DNA of 41,655 bases from Fusobacterium sp. FSA-380-WT-3A. Lineage in GTDB: Bacteria > Fusobacteriota > Fusobacteriia > Fusobacteriales > Fusobacteriaceae. The stretch is taken from the NCBI RefSeq assembly GCF_012843705.1, contig NZ_JABAFQ010000016.1, positions 1 to 41,655 on the forward strand, read 5' to 3'. Below, one piece after another: positions 9,301-16,232 of the stretch. Below the pieces are notes generated by a model that was given only the letters and a program-made list of their open reading frames with translations, did no database searches and had not been told where the DNA came from. Every line of letters starts with the position of its first letter. The first letter of the stretch is position 1. The position numbers were made by a program, and so were the translations under genes.

Positions 9301-10693
9301 TTTCAGGAACAGGGCGTTTAGGTTTTACAAATTTAGAAAACTTGTCAACAATTCTTGTTCCCTCCATTTTTATAGCACCAATCTCTATAATCTCATGCTC
9401 ATGTGAATTAAGTCCTGTTGTTTCTAAGTCAAAAATTACAAAACTTTCATCTTCTATAAGAATGTCTTTTGGATTATTAATCATTTGTTTAGTGTCATCT
9501 ACCATATACATTTCACAACCTAAAATGACTTTAAAATTTTCATCTTTTTTAGTTTGTTTAAATGCAAAAGGGAAAGTATGAACTACAGAATAGTCTGTAA
9601 TTGCCATACTTGTATGTCCATAAGATTTAGCTCTTTTTATTAAATCTCCTATCTCTGTAACTCCAACCATCTCACTCATTTTACTATGAGTATGTAATTC
9701 TACCATTTTTTCTTCAGAAACATCCTCTTTTGAAATTTTAGTTTTTTCCATTTTATTAAGAGAAGATACTAGTAATATCTCTTCATTTTCACTAAAAGTA
9801 TCAATTTGCTTTCTTCCACTTACTTTTATAAAATCTCCAACTTTAACTTCTAAATTCTCATCAGGTTTTACAAACATTTTTGTAGTAACAGAATTTTTAT
9901 TATCTGTTATTCTCATAACATAAAGTAAATTTCCTGTTTTTAATTCTCTTTTTTCAAAGTTAAAAACTTCTCCTTCTAAAATACAAATATCATTATCAAA
10001 AATCTCTGAAAATTCATCTATAGATATAGATTTTCCTTTAATTTCTTTAGTTTTTCTAAAGGCCACAGCATTGTATTTTTTTTCATTATTTTGATTGTTA
10101 TTTTCTTCTTTAGGAGTTTGAGAATTTTTCTCATTTTCACTATCTATTTTCTGACTCAAAGTTATGATTCTGTCTTCTTTTTCCTTTTCAATCTCATTAA
10201 TCTCTTTTGAAAAATCTCCAGGAATAAAAGAAATTTTAAAATCATTTATTCCAAATTCAGATAATAAATTTTCTAATTTTAAATTTATTTTTGACTCATA
10301 TAAAGTAGCAATTGCCATTTCATTTTTTAATTCTATATAAATATTTTTTTCTTCTATTCTAATTCTATAAAGAAATAAAAAAGATTTTGAAACAGCATTT
10401 CTAAGTTTTAATTTTTCTATAGCTTTCTCAACAATTTCAGTTAAAATTTTTTGAGTAATTTGTAGATTTTCATACTCTATATTAAATTCTACAGAAAGAC
10501 TCTCTCCAAACTTTTTTTGTAAATCTGTCGTTACTATGTCTGTTTCACATAAAAAAGTTGGGTCTTTTAACTGGCAACTTATTTTTAATTTTTTATATAA
10601 TTCTTCATATACAATTTCTTTTACCAGTAAATTTTTGGCTCCAACACTATGGAAAAAGTCTGGTTTAGATTTAATTAAAATCTTTCTACTCAT
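6359..10693 (-). CDS. polC: DNA polymerase III alpha subunit, PolC type
   Basis: The 1444-residue replicative polymerase of the PolC type. In order: an N-terminal domain (1-200), an OB domain (about 225-310), the first half of a PHP domain (330-410; H334, H336, E394), an inserted DnaQ-like 3'-5' exonuclease (417-580; D422, E424, H561, D566), the second PHP half (about 600-750), a zinc module (C916, C921, C941, C944), and the polymerase core with GSRGSVGSS (889-897) and the catalytic PDIDLNFSG motif (D970, D972). A helix-hairpin-helix tail ends in SLF, a plausible beta-clamp contact. In the PHP half the usual TDH motif reads TDY (367-368). GAGG precedes the ATG. It sits in an operon with RNA-modification genes. 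Identification is certain. Confidence 0.98.
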   Translation of the reverse strand: MSRKILIKSKPDFFHSVGAKNLLVKEIVYEELYKKLKISCQLKDPTFLCETDIVTTDLQKKFGESLSVEFNIEYENLQITQKILTEIVEKAIEKLKLRNAVSKSFLFLYRIRIEEKNIYIELKNEMAIATLYESKINLKLENLLSEFGINDFKISFIPGDFSKEINEIEKEKEDRIITLSQKIDSENEKNSQTPKEENNNQNNEKKYNAVAFRKTKEIKGKSISIDEFSEIFDNDICILEGEVFNFEKRELKTGNLLYVMRITDNKNSVTTKMFVKPDENLEVKVGDFIKVSGRKQIDTFSENEEILLVSSLNKMEKTKISKEDVSEEKMVELHTHSKMSEMVGVTEIGDLIKRAKSYGHTSMAITDYSVVHTFPFAFKQTKKDENFKVILGCEMYMVDDTKQMINNPKDILIEDESFVIFDLETTGLNSHEHEIIEIGAIKMEGTRIVDKFSKFVKPKRPVPEKIKNLTNITDGMLESADSIEVVLPEFMKFVGDSTMVAHNAKFDMSFIRRDCKRILGIDYEPSVIDTLQMARDIFPELKGYGLGHLTKKLGVALESHHRAVDDSQATAGMFKIFLEKYYEKGVKKVSEINGAFPINIQKQDTINILVLAKNLAGLKNIYKLVSFAHKDNFGNKKPRVKKSEILAHRDGIFVGACNTVHFMNNGELAINYLDYNFKEMEKAVDFYDYVELLPKENYNEFIEEDGTNRIMSYKAIEEMNKYLYDLAKRHNKLVTGSSNVHYLEREEKDIRSILLYGSGNVFNERQYTIDNGFYFRTTDELLKEFSYLGEDIAHEIVITNTNKISNEIEKVQPIPDGFYPPELDNAENIVREMTYEKAYRIYGDPLPEIVSARLERELKAIIGHGFSVLYLSAQKLVKKSLDNGYLVGSRGSVGSSLVAFMMGITEVNALYPHYICTDPNCKYSEFIEKEGAGVDLPEKNCPKCGKPLKRDGHSIPFEVFMGFDGDKVPDIDLNFSGEYQSEIHRYCEELFGKSNVFKAGTISTLADKNAIGYVKKYYEDHHLNISKAEIIRKASKVEGAKKTTGQHPGGMVIVPKYKEVFDFCPIQHPANDMQNDSITTHFDYHVMDEQLVKLDILGHDDPTTIKMLQEYTGVNVYDIPIADPETLKIFSGTEVLGVTPEEIGSVVGTYGVPEFGTGFVRQMLEDTLPKTFAELVRISGLSHGTDVWLNNAQEFIREGTATLSEVITVRDDIMNYLIDSGMEKVTAFKIMEFVRKGKPSKEPENWEKFSNMMKEKNVKEWYIESCKRIKYMFPKGHAVAYVMMAMRIAYFKIHYPLAFYAAYLTRKMEDFDFEMMGSKELAKAKLQELNKEPKLDVKKKTQMAICEIVLEMYARGFEFLGIDLYKSEGFRFTIEDEKIRVPLMGISGLGASVVENIIAERNIEKFISYEDLKRRTKMSTTVLDKLKTLNAVKNLSDTNQISLF

Positions 10694-10712
10694 TTATAAA
10701 CCTCTTTAAATT

Positions 10713-11276
10713 TTATTTCTCACCTAAAATTCTATCTAATATAATAGCTACTGCAGCACGAACAGATAAATGATTATATTTTGTAGTTCCTCTTATTGGT
10801 TCTAATATGAAATCTGACATATCCATAACCTCTTTTATTAATCCCCAACCTGTACCAAATAGGAAAAGATATGGTTTATCATCTGAAAATATTTTTTCAG
10901 AAAGAGCTGGATAACTAATTGAGTTTGGGAAAATATGAGCTGAAGTTGTTATTATTATAGGTCTTTCCCCTTCTACTTCTTCAATATGTTTTATAGTTTC
11001 CTCAATAGATTCTCTAACTCTTGTATTTACAAAAGCTGATTCTCTATCCTTGTTGTATTCTCCTCCACTTCCATCTTGCCAATATCCTATGATTCTTTCT
11101 GTAAGTTGTTTTTGAGCATCTAATGGAACTATTAAGTCATATTCTTTTACATTATAAGTTCTACATGTTCTTGAAATATCATGTATATCAAAATTTGTAA
11201 CTGAAGTACAAACAACAGATTTATTTTTATTGTAAACAGGATAATGAACTAATCCTAAATATATTTTATCTCTCAT
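10713..11276 (-). CDS. SPOUT-class RNA methyltransferase (COG4752-like)
   Basis: A 187-residue protein resembling stand-alone SPOUT methyltransferases related to the C-terminal half of tRNA (guanine-N1) methyltransferases. It starts IYLGLVHYPVYNK and contains ITTSAHIFPN and the LFGTGWGL loop, which would form part of the knotted SAM-binding site, followed by a helix-rich end (LSVRAAVAIILDRIL). It lies directly downstream of trmD (11 bases), suggesting that the two act on the same class of RNA. Its target nucleotide is not known to me. Family assignment is good; substrate is unknown. Confidence 0.8.
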   Translation of the reverse strand: MRDKIYLGLVHYPVYNKNKSVVCTSVTNFDIHDISRTCRTYNVKEYDLIVPLDAQKQLTERIIGYWQDGSGGEYNKDRESAFVNTRVRESIEETIKHIEEVEGERPIIITTSAHIFPNSISYPALSEKIFSDDKPYLFLFGTGWGLIKEVMDMSDFILEPIRGTTKYNHLSVRAAVAIILDRILGEK

Positions 11277-11287
11277 TTTTATATCTC

Positions 11288-12016
11288 CTAATTTTCATTT
11301 TCTTTTAATTCTCTTAACATTTCATTAAAAAGTTTTTTTTCTGTTTTATCAAGAATTTTTTTCTCTAATAAATCAGGTCTTCTTAAATATGTTCTTTTTA
11401 AACTTTCCTTTATTCTCCACTCTTTTATCTTTTTATGATTTCCAGAAGTTAGAACTTCAGGAACCTTAAGTCCCATATATTCTGCTGGTCTAGTATATTG
11501 TGGATAATCTAAAAGCCCATTAAAAAAAGAATCATTTTCATAAGAAGCTTTTGTAATGACTCCAGGAATAAGTCTTGAAATAGCATCTACTATGACCATA
11601 GCTGGAAGTTCTCCTCCTGTAAGAACAAAATCTCCAATAGAAATTTCCATATCTACTTTTTCTTCTACTACTCTTTCATCTATTCCTTCATAGTGTCCTG
11701 CTATAATTGTAATTTCTTCTTCCTCTTTTAATTTAAGAGCCACTTCTTGATTGAAAATAATTCCTTGAGGTGATGTATAAATCACTTTTCCACCTACAGT
11801 TTCTAAAGCGCGAAAAAGAGGTTCTGGTTTCATAACCATTCCCCCTTCTCCTCCAAATGGAATATCATCAGCTTGTTTATGTTTGTCAAAACAAAAATCT
11901 CTTATATTCACTATATTAATTTCTATTAATTGATTTTTGATAGCTCTTCCAATTATACTTTGAGTTTTAAACCCTTGAAATAATTCTGGAAATAAAGTTA
12001 AAATATTTATTTTCAT
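11288..12016 (-). CDS. trmD: tRNA (guanine37-N1)-methyltransferase
   Basis: Methylates N1 of G37 next to the anticodon of tRNAs reading CNN codons, preventing +1 frameshifting. The 242-residue length and motifs are typical: MKINILTLFPELF at the N-terminus, FGGEGGMVMKPEP, and the SAM-binding trefoil-knot segments IAGHYEGIDERV and SIGDFVLTGGELPA. The C-terminal domain contains YPQYTRP and VLTSGNH. GAGG lies just upstream of the ATG. It follows rimM as in most bacteria, but rpsP and rplS, the usual flanking ribosomal protein genes, are absent. Confidence 0.98.
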   Translation of the reverse strand: MKINILTLFPELFQGFKTQSIIGRAIKNQLIEINIVNIRDFCFDKHKQADDIPFGGEGGMVMKPEPLFRALETVGGKVIYTSPQGIIFNQEVALKLKEEEEITIIAGHYEGIDERVVEEKVDMEISIGDFVLTGGELPAMVIVDAISRLIPGVITKASYENDSFFNGLLDYPQYTRPAEYMGLKVPEVLTSGNHKKIKEWRIKESLKRTYLRRPDLLEKKILDKTEKKLFNEMLRELKENEN

Positions 12017-12051
12017 TTAAACCTCATAATTTATTTTTGATAATATACATA

Positions 12052-12573
12052 TTATTTTGTTTGCTTTTCTTCTAACATTCCTTCCCAAAGCTCAACAATA
12101 ATTTTTTTATTTTCAAAATCAATCTCTTTTATAAATGTATCTATATTTGGAATTAAAGCTTCAGTTTCATCAGTTTCTACAACTAAAATTTCATGAGCTG
12201 CTGTATCAAAAACTTCTGTAACTTTTCCTATATTTTTATCCTCTAAAGTGATAACTTCCATACCTAATAAATCTTGTAAAAGATATTCATCTTCTTCAAG
12301 CCCAAGTACCATTCTATTAACTTTTATTATAGAATTTTGTAATAAATTTCCTTGAGTTTTATTTTCAATCTCTTCAAATTCCAATATAAATTTATCTCCT
12401 ACTAAAGGAGAGATTTTTTTTACAGTAAAAATATTTTTTTCTCCATTTGGTTTTTCTACAAGTACTTTTTCTCCAATAAGGTCTTCCTCTTCACCAATAT
12501 TTATATTAGCTTTTAAAGCTCCTTTTAAATGATGAGTTCCTGTTATTTTACCAATAATTACTAATTCTTCCAT
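12052..12573 (-). CDS. rimM: Ribosome maturation factor RimM
   Basis: An assembly factor that binds ribosomal protein S19 and helps mature the 3' domain of 16S rRNA in the 30S subunit. The 173-residue protein begins with the barrel motif IGKITGTHHLKGALK (normally GxxHGxxGxxK) and ends in a PRC-barrel with DLLGMEVITLEDKNIGKV, AAHEILVVE, ALIPNIDTFIKEID and a final VELWEGMLE. The HG of the first motif is replaced by HH, a mild variation. The ribosome site is AGGTG. It sits between khpA and trmD. Confidence 0.95.
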   Translation of the reverse strand: MEELVIIGKITGTHHLKGALKANINIGEEEDLIGEKVLVEKPNGEKNIFTVKKISPLVGDKFILEFEEIENKTQGNLLQNSIIKVNRMVLGLEEDEYLLQDLLGMEVITLEDKNIGKVTEVFDTAAHEILVVETDETEALIPNIDTFIKEIDFENKKIIVELWEGMLEEKQTK

Positions 12574-12580
12574 ATTTCAC

Positions 12581-12820
12581 CTAATCTAAAAACTCTACAT
12601 TTACATTTAATTTATCTTTTACTCCAGCTCCTTGCATAACTCCTCTTATTGCATTAGCTGTAAGTCCATTTTTACCAATAACTCTACCCATTTCTCCTTG
12701 AGCAACATTTACTTTAAAAATAACTGTATCGTCTATTACTTCATAAGTAATTCTAATTGCTTCTTCTGTTTCTACTAAATTTTTTAAAATATATTTTAAT
12801 AGATTTTCTAATTTTTCCAT
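12581..12820 (-). CDS. khpA: KH-domain RNA-binding protein KhpA
   Basis: A 79-residue single KH domain. The RNA-contacting GXXG loop is seen as VIGKNGLTANAIR in the C-terminal half. KhpA is a broadly conserved small RNA-binding protein, usually encoded in rpsP-khpA-rimM-trmD clusters and shown in some Firmicutes to pair with KhpB/EloR. Its location next to rimM and trmD supports the assignment. AGGAGG lies 5 bases upstream of the start. The flanking gene upstream encodes another protein of exactly 79 residues but unrelated sequence. Confidence 0.92.
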   Translation of the reverse strand: MEKLENLLKYILKNLVETEEAIRITYEVIDDTVIFKVNVAQGEMGRVIGKNGLTANAIRGVMQGAGVKDKLNVNVEFLD

Positions 12821-12836
12821 CTATACCTCCTGATTT

Positions 12837-13076
12837 TTATAGTTGTCCTTTCCATTTTCCCTCTTCTAAAATTTCAGCAACAACATATTTATTTCCTAAA
12901 TCTAAAATAATTTTTTTTAATTCATCTTTAAAATCATCAGTTGTTATAATAGTAAGTAAACCCTCTTTTGGATTAGTTGTTCTAACTACTCCAAGTCCCT
13001 CATAAGCTTCTATAATTTTATTTATAAAATCAATATCTTCTCTTCTACTTTTTACAACAAATTCATAACTTTCCAT
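12837..13076 (-). CDS. DUF4911-like small protein
   Basis: A 79-residue protein with the pattern IDFINKIIEAYEGLGVVRT-NPKEGLLTI, which resembles the DUF4911 family. It is predicted to be a small alpha/beta protein with no signal peptide or membrane segment. It lies between rsmA and khpA with tight spacing and its own AGGAG site. Context suggests a role in RNA or ribosome biology, but no function is established and I assign none. Confidence 0.75.
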   Translation of the reverse strand: MESYEFVVKSRREDIDFINKIIEAYEGLGVVRTTNPKEGLLTIITTDDFKDELKKIILDLGNKYVVAEILEEGKWKGQL

Positions 13077-13087
13077 AAATTTTTCTC

Positions 13088-13882
13088 CTATTTATTTTCT
13101 AATAATTTAGCTAATTTTATAAATTGTTCAATTGTAATATTTTCAGCTCTTTCATTAAAAGGAATTCCTAAGATTTCTAATTTTTCTTGAATGATATTTT
13201 TAGGAATACCTAAAGTTGATAAGTTATTTACAATATTTTTTCTTTTATTAGAAAAAGCAGCTTTTACATATTTAAAAAATAGTTCTTCACTTATTTGTTT
13301 TTCATATTTTTTATCCTCATGAAATTTTATAGAAATAAATCCAGAATCAATTTTAGGAATAGGAGTAAAAAATTCTTTTGGAATAGTAAATAAATAAGAT
13401 GCCTCTCCAAAATATTCAATAGCTAAAGTTAAAACACTTCTCTCTTTTCCAGAAATAGCAGAAACTCTTTCTCCTACTTCTTTTTGGACCATAAGATATA
13501 CTTCTTTTATTTTATCTCTATGTTCTATAAGCTTGTTTATAATAGGAGAAGTTATATAATAAGGAATATTAGCAACAACTTTTGTATTTTCTCCTATAAT
13601 TTTATCTATATCTGTTTCTAAAATATCTCCCATATGAAGATTAAACTTTGGATTTGAATCAAATTTTTTTCTAAGTATCTTTTCAAGGTCTGTATCAATT
13701 TCTACACAGTTAACTTTTTTAGACTTTTGAAGAAGAAGCTCTGTTAAAGCCCCTTCACCAGGACCAATTTCTAAAATTTCATCTTCTAAATTTACATTAG
13801 AAACTTCCATTATTTTTTCTAATATTGTATTTTGGTCATTTAAAAAATTTTGTCCATATTTTTTCTTATGTTTAAATGACAT
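13088..13882 (-). CDS. rsmA: 16S rRNA (adenine1518/1519-N6) dimethyltransferase
   Basis: RsmA (KsgA) dimethylates two adjacent adenines in the 3' terminal helix of 16S rRNA, a late 30S checkpoint. The protein has 264 residues: KKKYGQNFLND near the N-terminus, SAM motif I LEIGPGEGALTE (about 37-48), the acidic motif VEID, and the catalytic NIPYYITSPI motif of N6-adenine methyltransferases, followed by an alpha-helical C-terminal domain. The start lies 1 base after the hpt stop codon with only a modest AAGGAT site inside hpt, so its translation is probably coupled to hpt. Confidence 0.97.
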   Translation of the reverse strand: MSFKHKKKYGQNFLNDQNTILEKIMEVSNVNLEDEILEIGPGEGALTELLLQKSKKVNCVEIDTDLEKILRKKFDSNPKFNLHMGDILETDIDKIIGENTKVVANIPYYITSPIINKLIEHRDKIKEVYLMVQKEVGERVSAISGKERSVLTLAIEYFGEASYLFTIPKEFFTPIPKIDSGFISIKFHEDKKYEKQISEELFFKYVKAAFSNKRKNIVNNLSTLGIPKNIIQEKLEILGIPFNERAENITIEQFIKLAKLLENK

Positions 13883-13883
13883 T

Positions 13884-14420
13884 TTATTTATTATCCTTAT
13901 CTAAAGTAAGCTTTCCTACAAAAGAAAGATTTCTATACTTTTCTGCATAATCTAATCCAAACCCTATAACAAATTCATCTGGAATTTCAAACCCTACATA
14001 TTCAGCCTTTACATCTATTTTTCTTCTGCTTGGTTTATCTAATAATGTACATACTTTTACAGAATTTGGTCTTTTCTTTGCCATAAATTCTTTTACATTT
14101 GCAATAGTCAAACCTGTATCAACAATATCTTCTACTAATAGTACATCTTTCCCTGTAACTTCTTCATCTACATCTTTTAAAATTTTTACGACTCCTGTAG
14201 AATCAGTTCCTTTTCCATAACTAGATACCTTCATAAAATCAATACTTAAATCCATATCTATGGCTCTTATTAAATCAGAGATAAATACTACTGACCCTTT
14301 TAATAATCCAACACAAACTAATTGTTTTCCTTGATAATCCTCTTTTATTTGTCTTCCAAGTTCAATAATACGATTTTCCAATTGTTCTTTAGAGATTAAA
14401 ATGTCTATTTTGTTACTCAT
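13884..14420 (-). CDS. hpt: Hypoxanthine phosphoribosyltransferase
   Basis: Converts hypoxanthine or guanine plus PRPP into IMP or GMP in purine salvage. The 178-residue type I phosphoribosyltransferase shows VCVGLLKGSVVF, the flexible-loop segment MKVSSYG, the PRPP-binding loop LLVEDIVDTGLT, and the C-terminal VGFEIPDEFVIGFGLDY typical of HPRT. It is the first gene of the long minus-strand operon ending at 5441. The probable promoter is at 14456-14484, and AGGAGG precedes the ATG. It pairs functionally with deoD downstream in the window: DeoD releases the bases that Hpt recycles. Confidence 0.96.
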   Translation of the reverse strand: MSNKIDILISKEQLENRIIELGRQIKEDYQGKQLVCVGLLKGSVVFISDLIRAIDMDLSIDFMKVSSYGKGTDSTGVVKILKDVDEEVTGKDVLLVEDIVDTGLTIANVKEFMAKKRPNSVKVCTLLDKPSRRKIDVKAEYVGFEIPDEFVIGFGLDYAEKYRNLSFVGKLTLDKDNK

Positions 14421-14455
14421 TATTCCTCCTAAAAATTATAAAATCAACACAAAAT

Positions 14456-14484
14456 ATTTTATCATTTTAACTATATTTTATCAA
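14456..14484 (-). promoter_or_regulatory. Promoter of the hpt-polC operon
   Basis: TTGATA and TAAAAT are separated by 17 bases, with an extended TGA before the -10. The expected start point is about 29 bases before hpt. Confidence 0.6.
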
Positions 14485-14504
14485 GAATAAATTATTTTTA
14501 TTTT

Positions 14505-14527
14505 AGAAATATTTGTCAAATATTTCT
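14505..14527. promoter_or_regulatory. 23-bp perfect palindrome between divergent promoters
   Basis: AGAAATATTT and AAATATTTCT flank GTC as perfect inverted repeats. The centre (14516) is about 66 bases upstream of both predicted start points. A T-run follows on the plus strand, so it also resembles an intrinsic terminator, but no plus-strand gene lies upstream to terminate. A shared operator for hpt and the PASTA operon is the more likely reading. Confidence 0.5.
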
Positions 14528-14546
14528 TTTTTTTCTAGATTATTTA

Positions 14547-14575
14547 TTGATATTTTATTTCGTTTATGTTATCAT
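14547..14575 (+). promoter_or_regulatory. Promoter of the PASTA-rsgA-rpe-marR-rqcH operon
   Basis: TTGATA and TATCAT are separated by 17 bases, with an extended TGT before the -10. The start codon follows about 38 bases later, after TAGGAGGA. Confidence 0.6.
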
Positions 14576-14613
14576 TTTTATAATAAGTATCTTTTATTTT
14601 TTTAGGAGGATTA

Positions 14614-15321
14614 ATGCAAAAAAAAATAATAGTTGTAGCTAGTTGTATAATCTCTATTATGGCTACAATATATTTCTTAGGATATTTAACTTTAAATTGG
14701 TATTTTAATAGAGATTTTTATTACACTCCTAATCTTGTAGGACTTACACCAGAAGAGGTAAGTGTTTTAGCTGATAAAGATATAATTGATATAAAAGTTG
14801 TTGGAAAAGATTTTTCTAGACTTCCAGAAGGACAAATTTTTATGCAGGACCCTGTTGAAAGACATATAATAAAAAAGGGAAGAACTATAAAAGTTTGGGT
14901 TAGTATGGGAGAAAATTATTTTGAAGTTCCTGATTTTGAAGGACAACAACTTTTTACTGTAAAAAAATTACTTGAAGAAAAAAGAATAAAAATTAATAGT
15001 ATTGCTAGAACAGATTCTCCTTTATCATATAATTGTATTGTCACTACAAATCCAGGAAAAGGAGAATATGTCAATGTTAAAGATGGTATTTCATTATTAG
15101 TTAGTAGCCGTTCATTAAACAAAGTAGTAAAAGTTCCTGATATTTCTGGATATACTCTTATTGAAGCTGAAAAACTTTTAAAAGAAAATTCTATTTTTAT
15201 TGGAAAAATTGAAAAAATAAAAGTAGAAGGGTTAGAACCAAATATAGTAGTTGATACAAGTATTGGAGCTAACAGTAGAATTTCAGCAGGTTCTACTATA
15301 AATATCACTGTTACTGAATAA
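14614..15321 (+). CDS. PASTA-domain membrane protein without kinase
   Basis: A 235-residue bitopic protein: a short cytoplasmic start, a membrane helix (about 5-30), then three extracytoplasmic PASTA domains (about 37-99, 103-168 and 171-235). Each has the pattern P(N/D)-hydrophobic-x-G/L-x(5)-A near its start, for example VPDISGYTLIEAEKLL. PASTA domains bind peptidoglycan fragments or act as scaffolds in PrkC-type Ser/Thr kinases and some penicillin-binding proteins. No kinase or transpeptidase domain is present. In many Firmicutes prkC lies directly before rsgA and rpe; here this protein takes that place. I infer a cell-wall sensing or scaffold role. It is the first gene of a five-gene operon. 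Confidence 0.87.
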   Translation: MQKKIIVVASCIISIMATIYFLGYLTLNWYFNRDFYYTPNLVGLTPEEVSVLADKDIIDIKVVGKDFSRLPEGQIFMQDPVERHIIKKGRTIKVWVSMGENYFEVPDFEGQQLFTVKKLLEEKRIKINSIARTDSPLSYNCIVTTNPGKGEYVNVKDGISLLVSSRSLNKVVKVPDISGYTLIEAEKLLKENSIFIGKIEKIKVEGLEPNIVVDTSIGANSRISAGSTINITVTE

Positions 15322-15325
15322 ATTT

Positions 15326-15330
15326 AGGGG
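15326..15330 (+). promoter_or_regulatory. Ribosome-binding site setting the rsgA start
   Basis: AGGGG lies 5 bases before ATT 15336 and 8 bases before ATT 15339. The only ATG nearby (15331) abuts this site with no spacing and opens an 8-codon frame, so it is unlikely to be used. Confidence 0.5.
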
Positions 15331-15335
15331 ATGAT

Positions 15336-16232
15336 ATTATTAAAGGGAAGGTTATAAATAAAATACAAGGATTTTATTATGTAAAATCTGAAGAAAATAT
15401 TTATGAATGTAAATTAAGAGGAATTTTAAAAAGAAAAGAGAAAAAAGAAAATTGTGTTGTAGGTGATGTTGTAGAAATTTCAGAAGATAATTCTATTATA
15501 GAAGTTTATCCTAGAAAAAATATGATAAATAGACCTTTGGTTTCTAATATAGATTATCTTGTTATTCAATTTGCTGGAAAAGACCCAGAAGTTGATTTAG
15601 ATAGGTTAAATACTTTATTACTTAATAGTATCTACTATAAAATAAATCCAATTGTAATTATTAATAAAATAGACTTGCTTACAGAGGAAGAAATTACAAA
15701 CTTAAAAGAAAGATTAAAATTTTTAAATTCAGTGGACATTCCTCTATTTTTTGTTTCTACTTATAAAAATATAGGAGTTGAAAAAGTCAAAAGTTTTATA
15801 AAAGATAAAACTGTAGCATTTGGTGGTCCTAGTGGTGTCGGAAAATCTAGCATCTTAAATATGTTACAAAATGAAGAAAATTTAATAGTAGGAGAAACAA
15901 GCAAAAAATTAAAAGCTGGTAAACATACTACTAGAGATTCAAAACTTATTCCTTCCATTTGTGGAGGATACGTTATAGATACTCCAGGATTTTCATCTAT
16001 AGATTTACCACCTATAAAAGATTTTACAGAACTTATCTCTCTTTTTAAAGAATTTAATTTTGAAGATGGAGAATATTGTAAATTTTTAGATTGCCATCAC
16101 ATTAGTGAACCTGGATGTCTAATAAAAGAAAAAGTTGAAGAGGGAAAAATTTTTAAAGAAAGATATAATTTTTATAAAAAAGTCTATGAAAAATTAAAAA
16201 ACGAAAGGTGGAATAATTATGAAAGATATTAA
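15336..16232 (+). CDS. rsgA: Ribosome small-subunit GTPase RsgA (apparent ATT start)
   Basis: A circularly permuted GTPase that checks and releases late 30S subunits. Order: OB-fold, then G4 (INKIDLL), G1 (GPSGVGKSS, about residues 163-171), G3 (DTPGFSS), then a zinc site with C-x-D-C-H-H and a later cysteine. The first ATG in frame (15522) would remove the OB-fold, yet the frame upstream clearly encodes it ([23 protein letters not shown]). Between the in-frame stop at 15315 and 15522 there is no ATG, GTG or TTG. ATT at 15336, 5 bases after AGGGG, gives 298 residues, about the length of Bacillus RsgA; ATT 15339 is the alternative. A one-base sequence error is possible. It precedes rpe, overlapping it by 14 bases. 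Identity secure; start uncertain. Confidence 0.88.
   Translation: MIKGKVINKIQGFYYVKSEENIYECKLRGILKRKEKKENCVVGDVVEISEDNSIIEVYPRKNMINRPLVSNIDYLVIQFAGKDPEVDLDRLNTLLLNSIYYKINPIVIINKIDLLTEEEITNLKERLKFLNSVDIPLFFVSTYKNIGVEKVKSFIKDKTVAFGGPSGVGKSSILNMLQNEENLIVGETSKKLKAGKHTTRDSKLIPSICGGYVIDTPGFSSIDLPPIKDFTELISLFKEFNFEDGEYCKFLDCHHISEPGCLIKEKVEEGKIFKERYNFYKKVYEKLKNERWNNYERY

Noticed and set aside
12757..13005. Plus-strand open frames opposite khpA, accA, polC, rnr and other genes
   Set aside because: They are antisense shadows rich in Phe, Ser and Ile that arise from AT-rich codons, lack ribosome sites and match no family.
14505..14533. Simple intrinsic terminator
   Set aside because: The shape fits, but both flanking genes point away from it and their predicted promoters lie outside it, so there is no transcript for it to end. 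I list it as an operator candidate instead, with that doubt stated.
15331..15357. Eight-codon ATG-started frame before rsgA
   Set aside because: The ATG directly abuts AGGGG with no spacing, so it is unlikely to be initiated; it is noted only as a possible sign of a sequencing error in the rsgA start.
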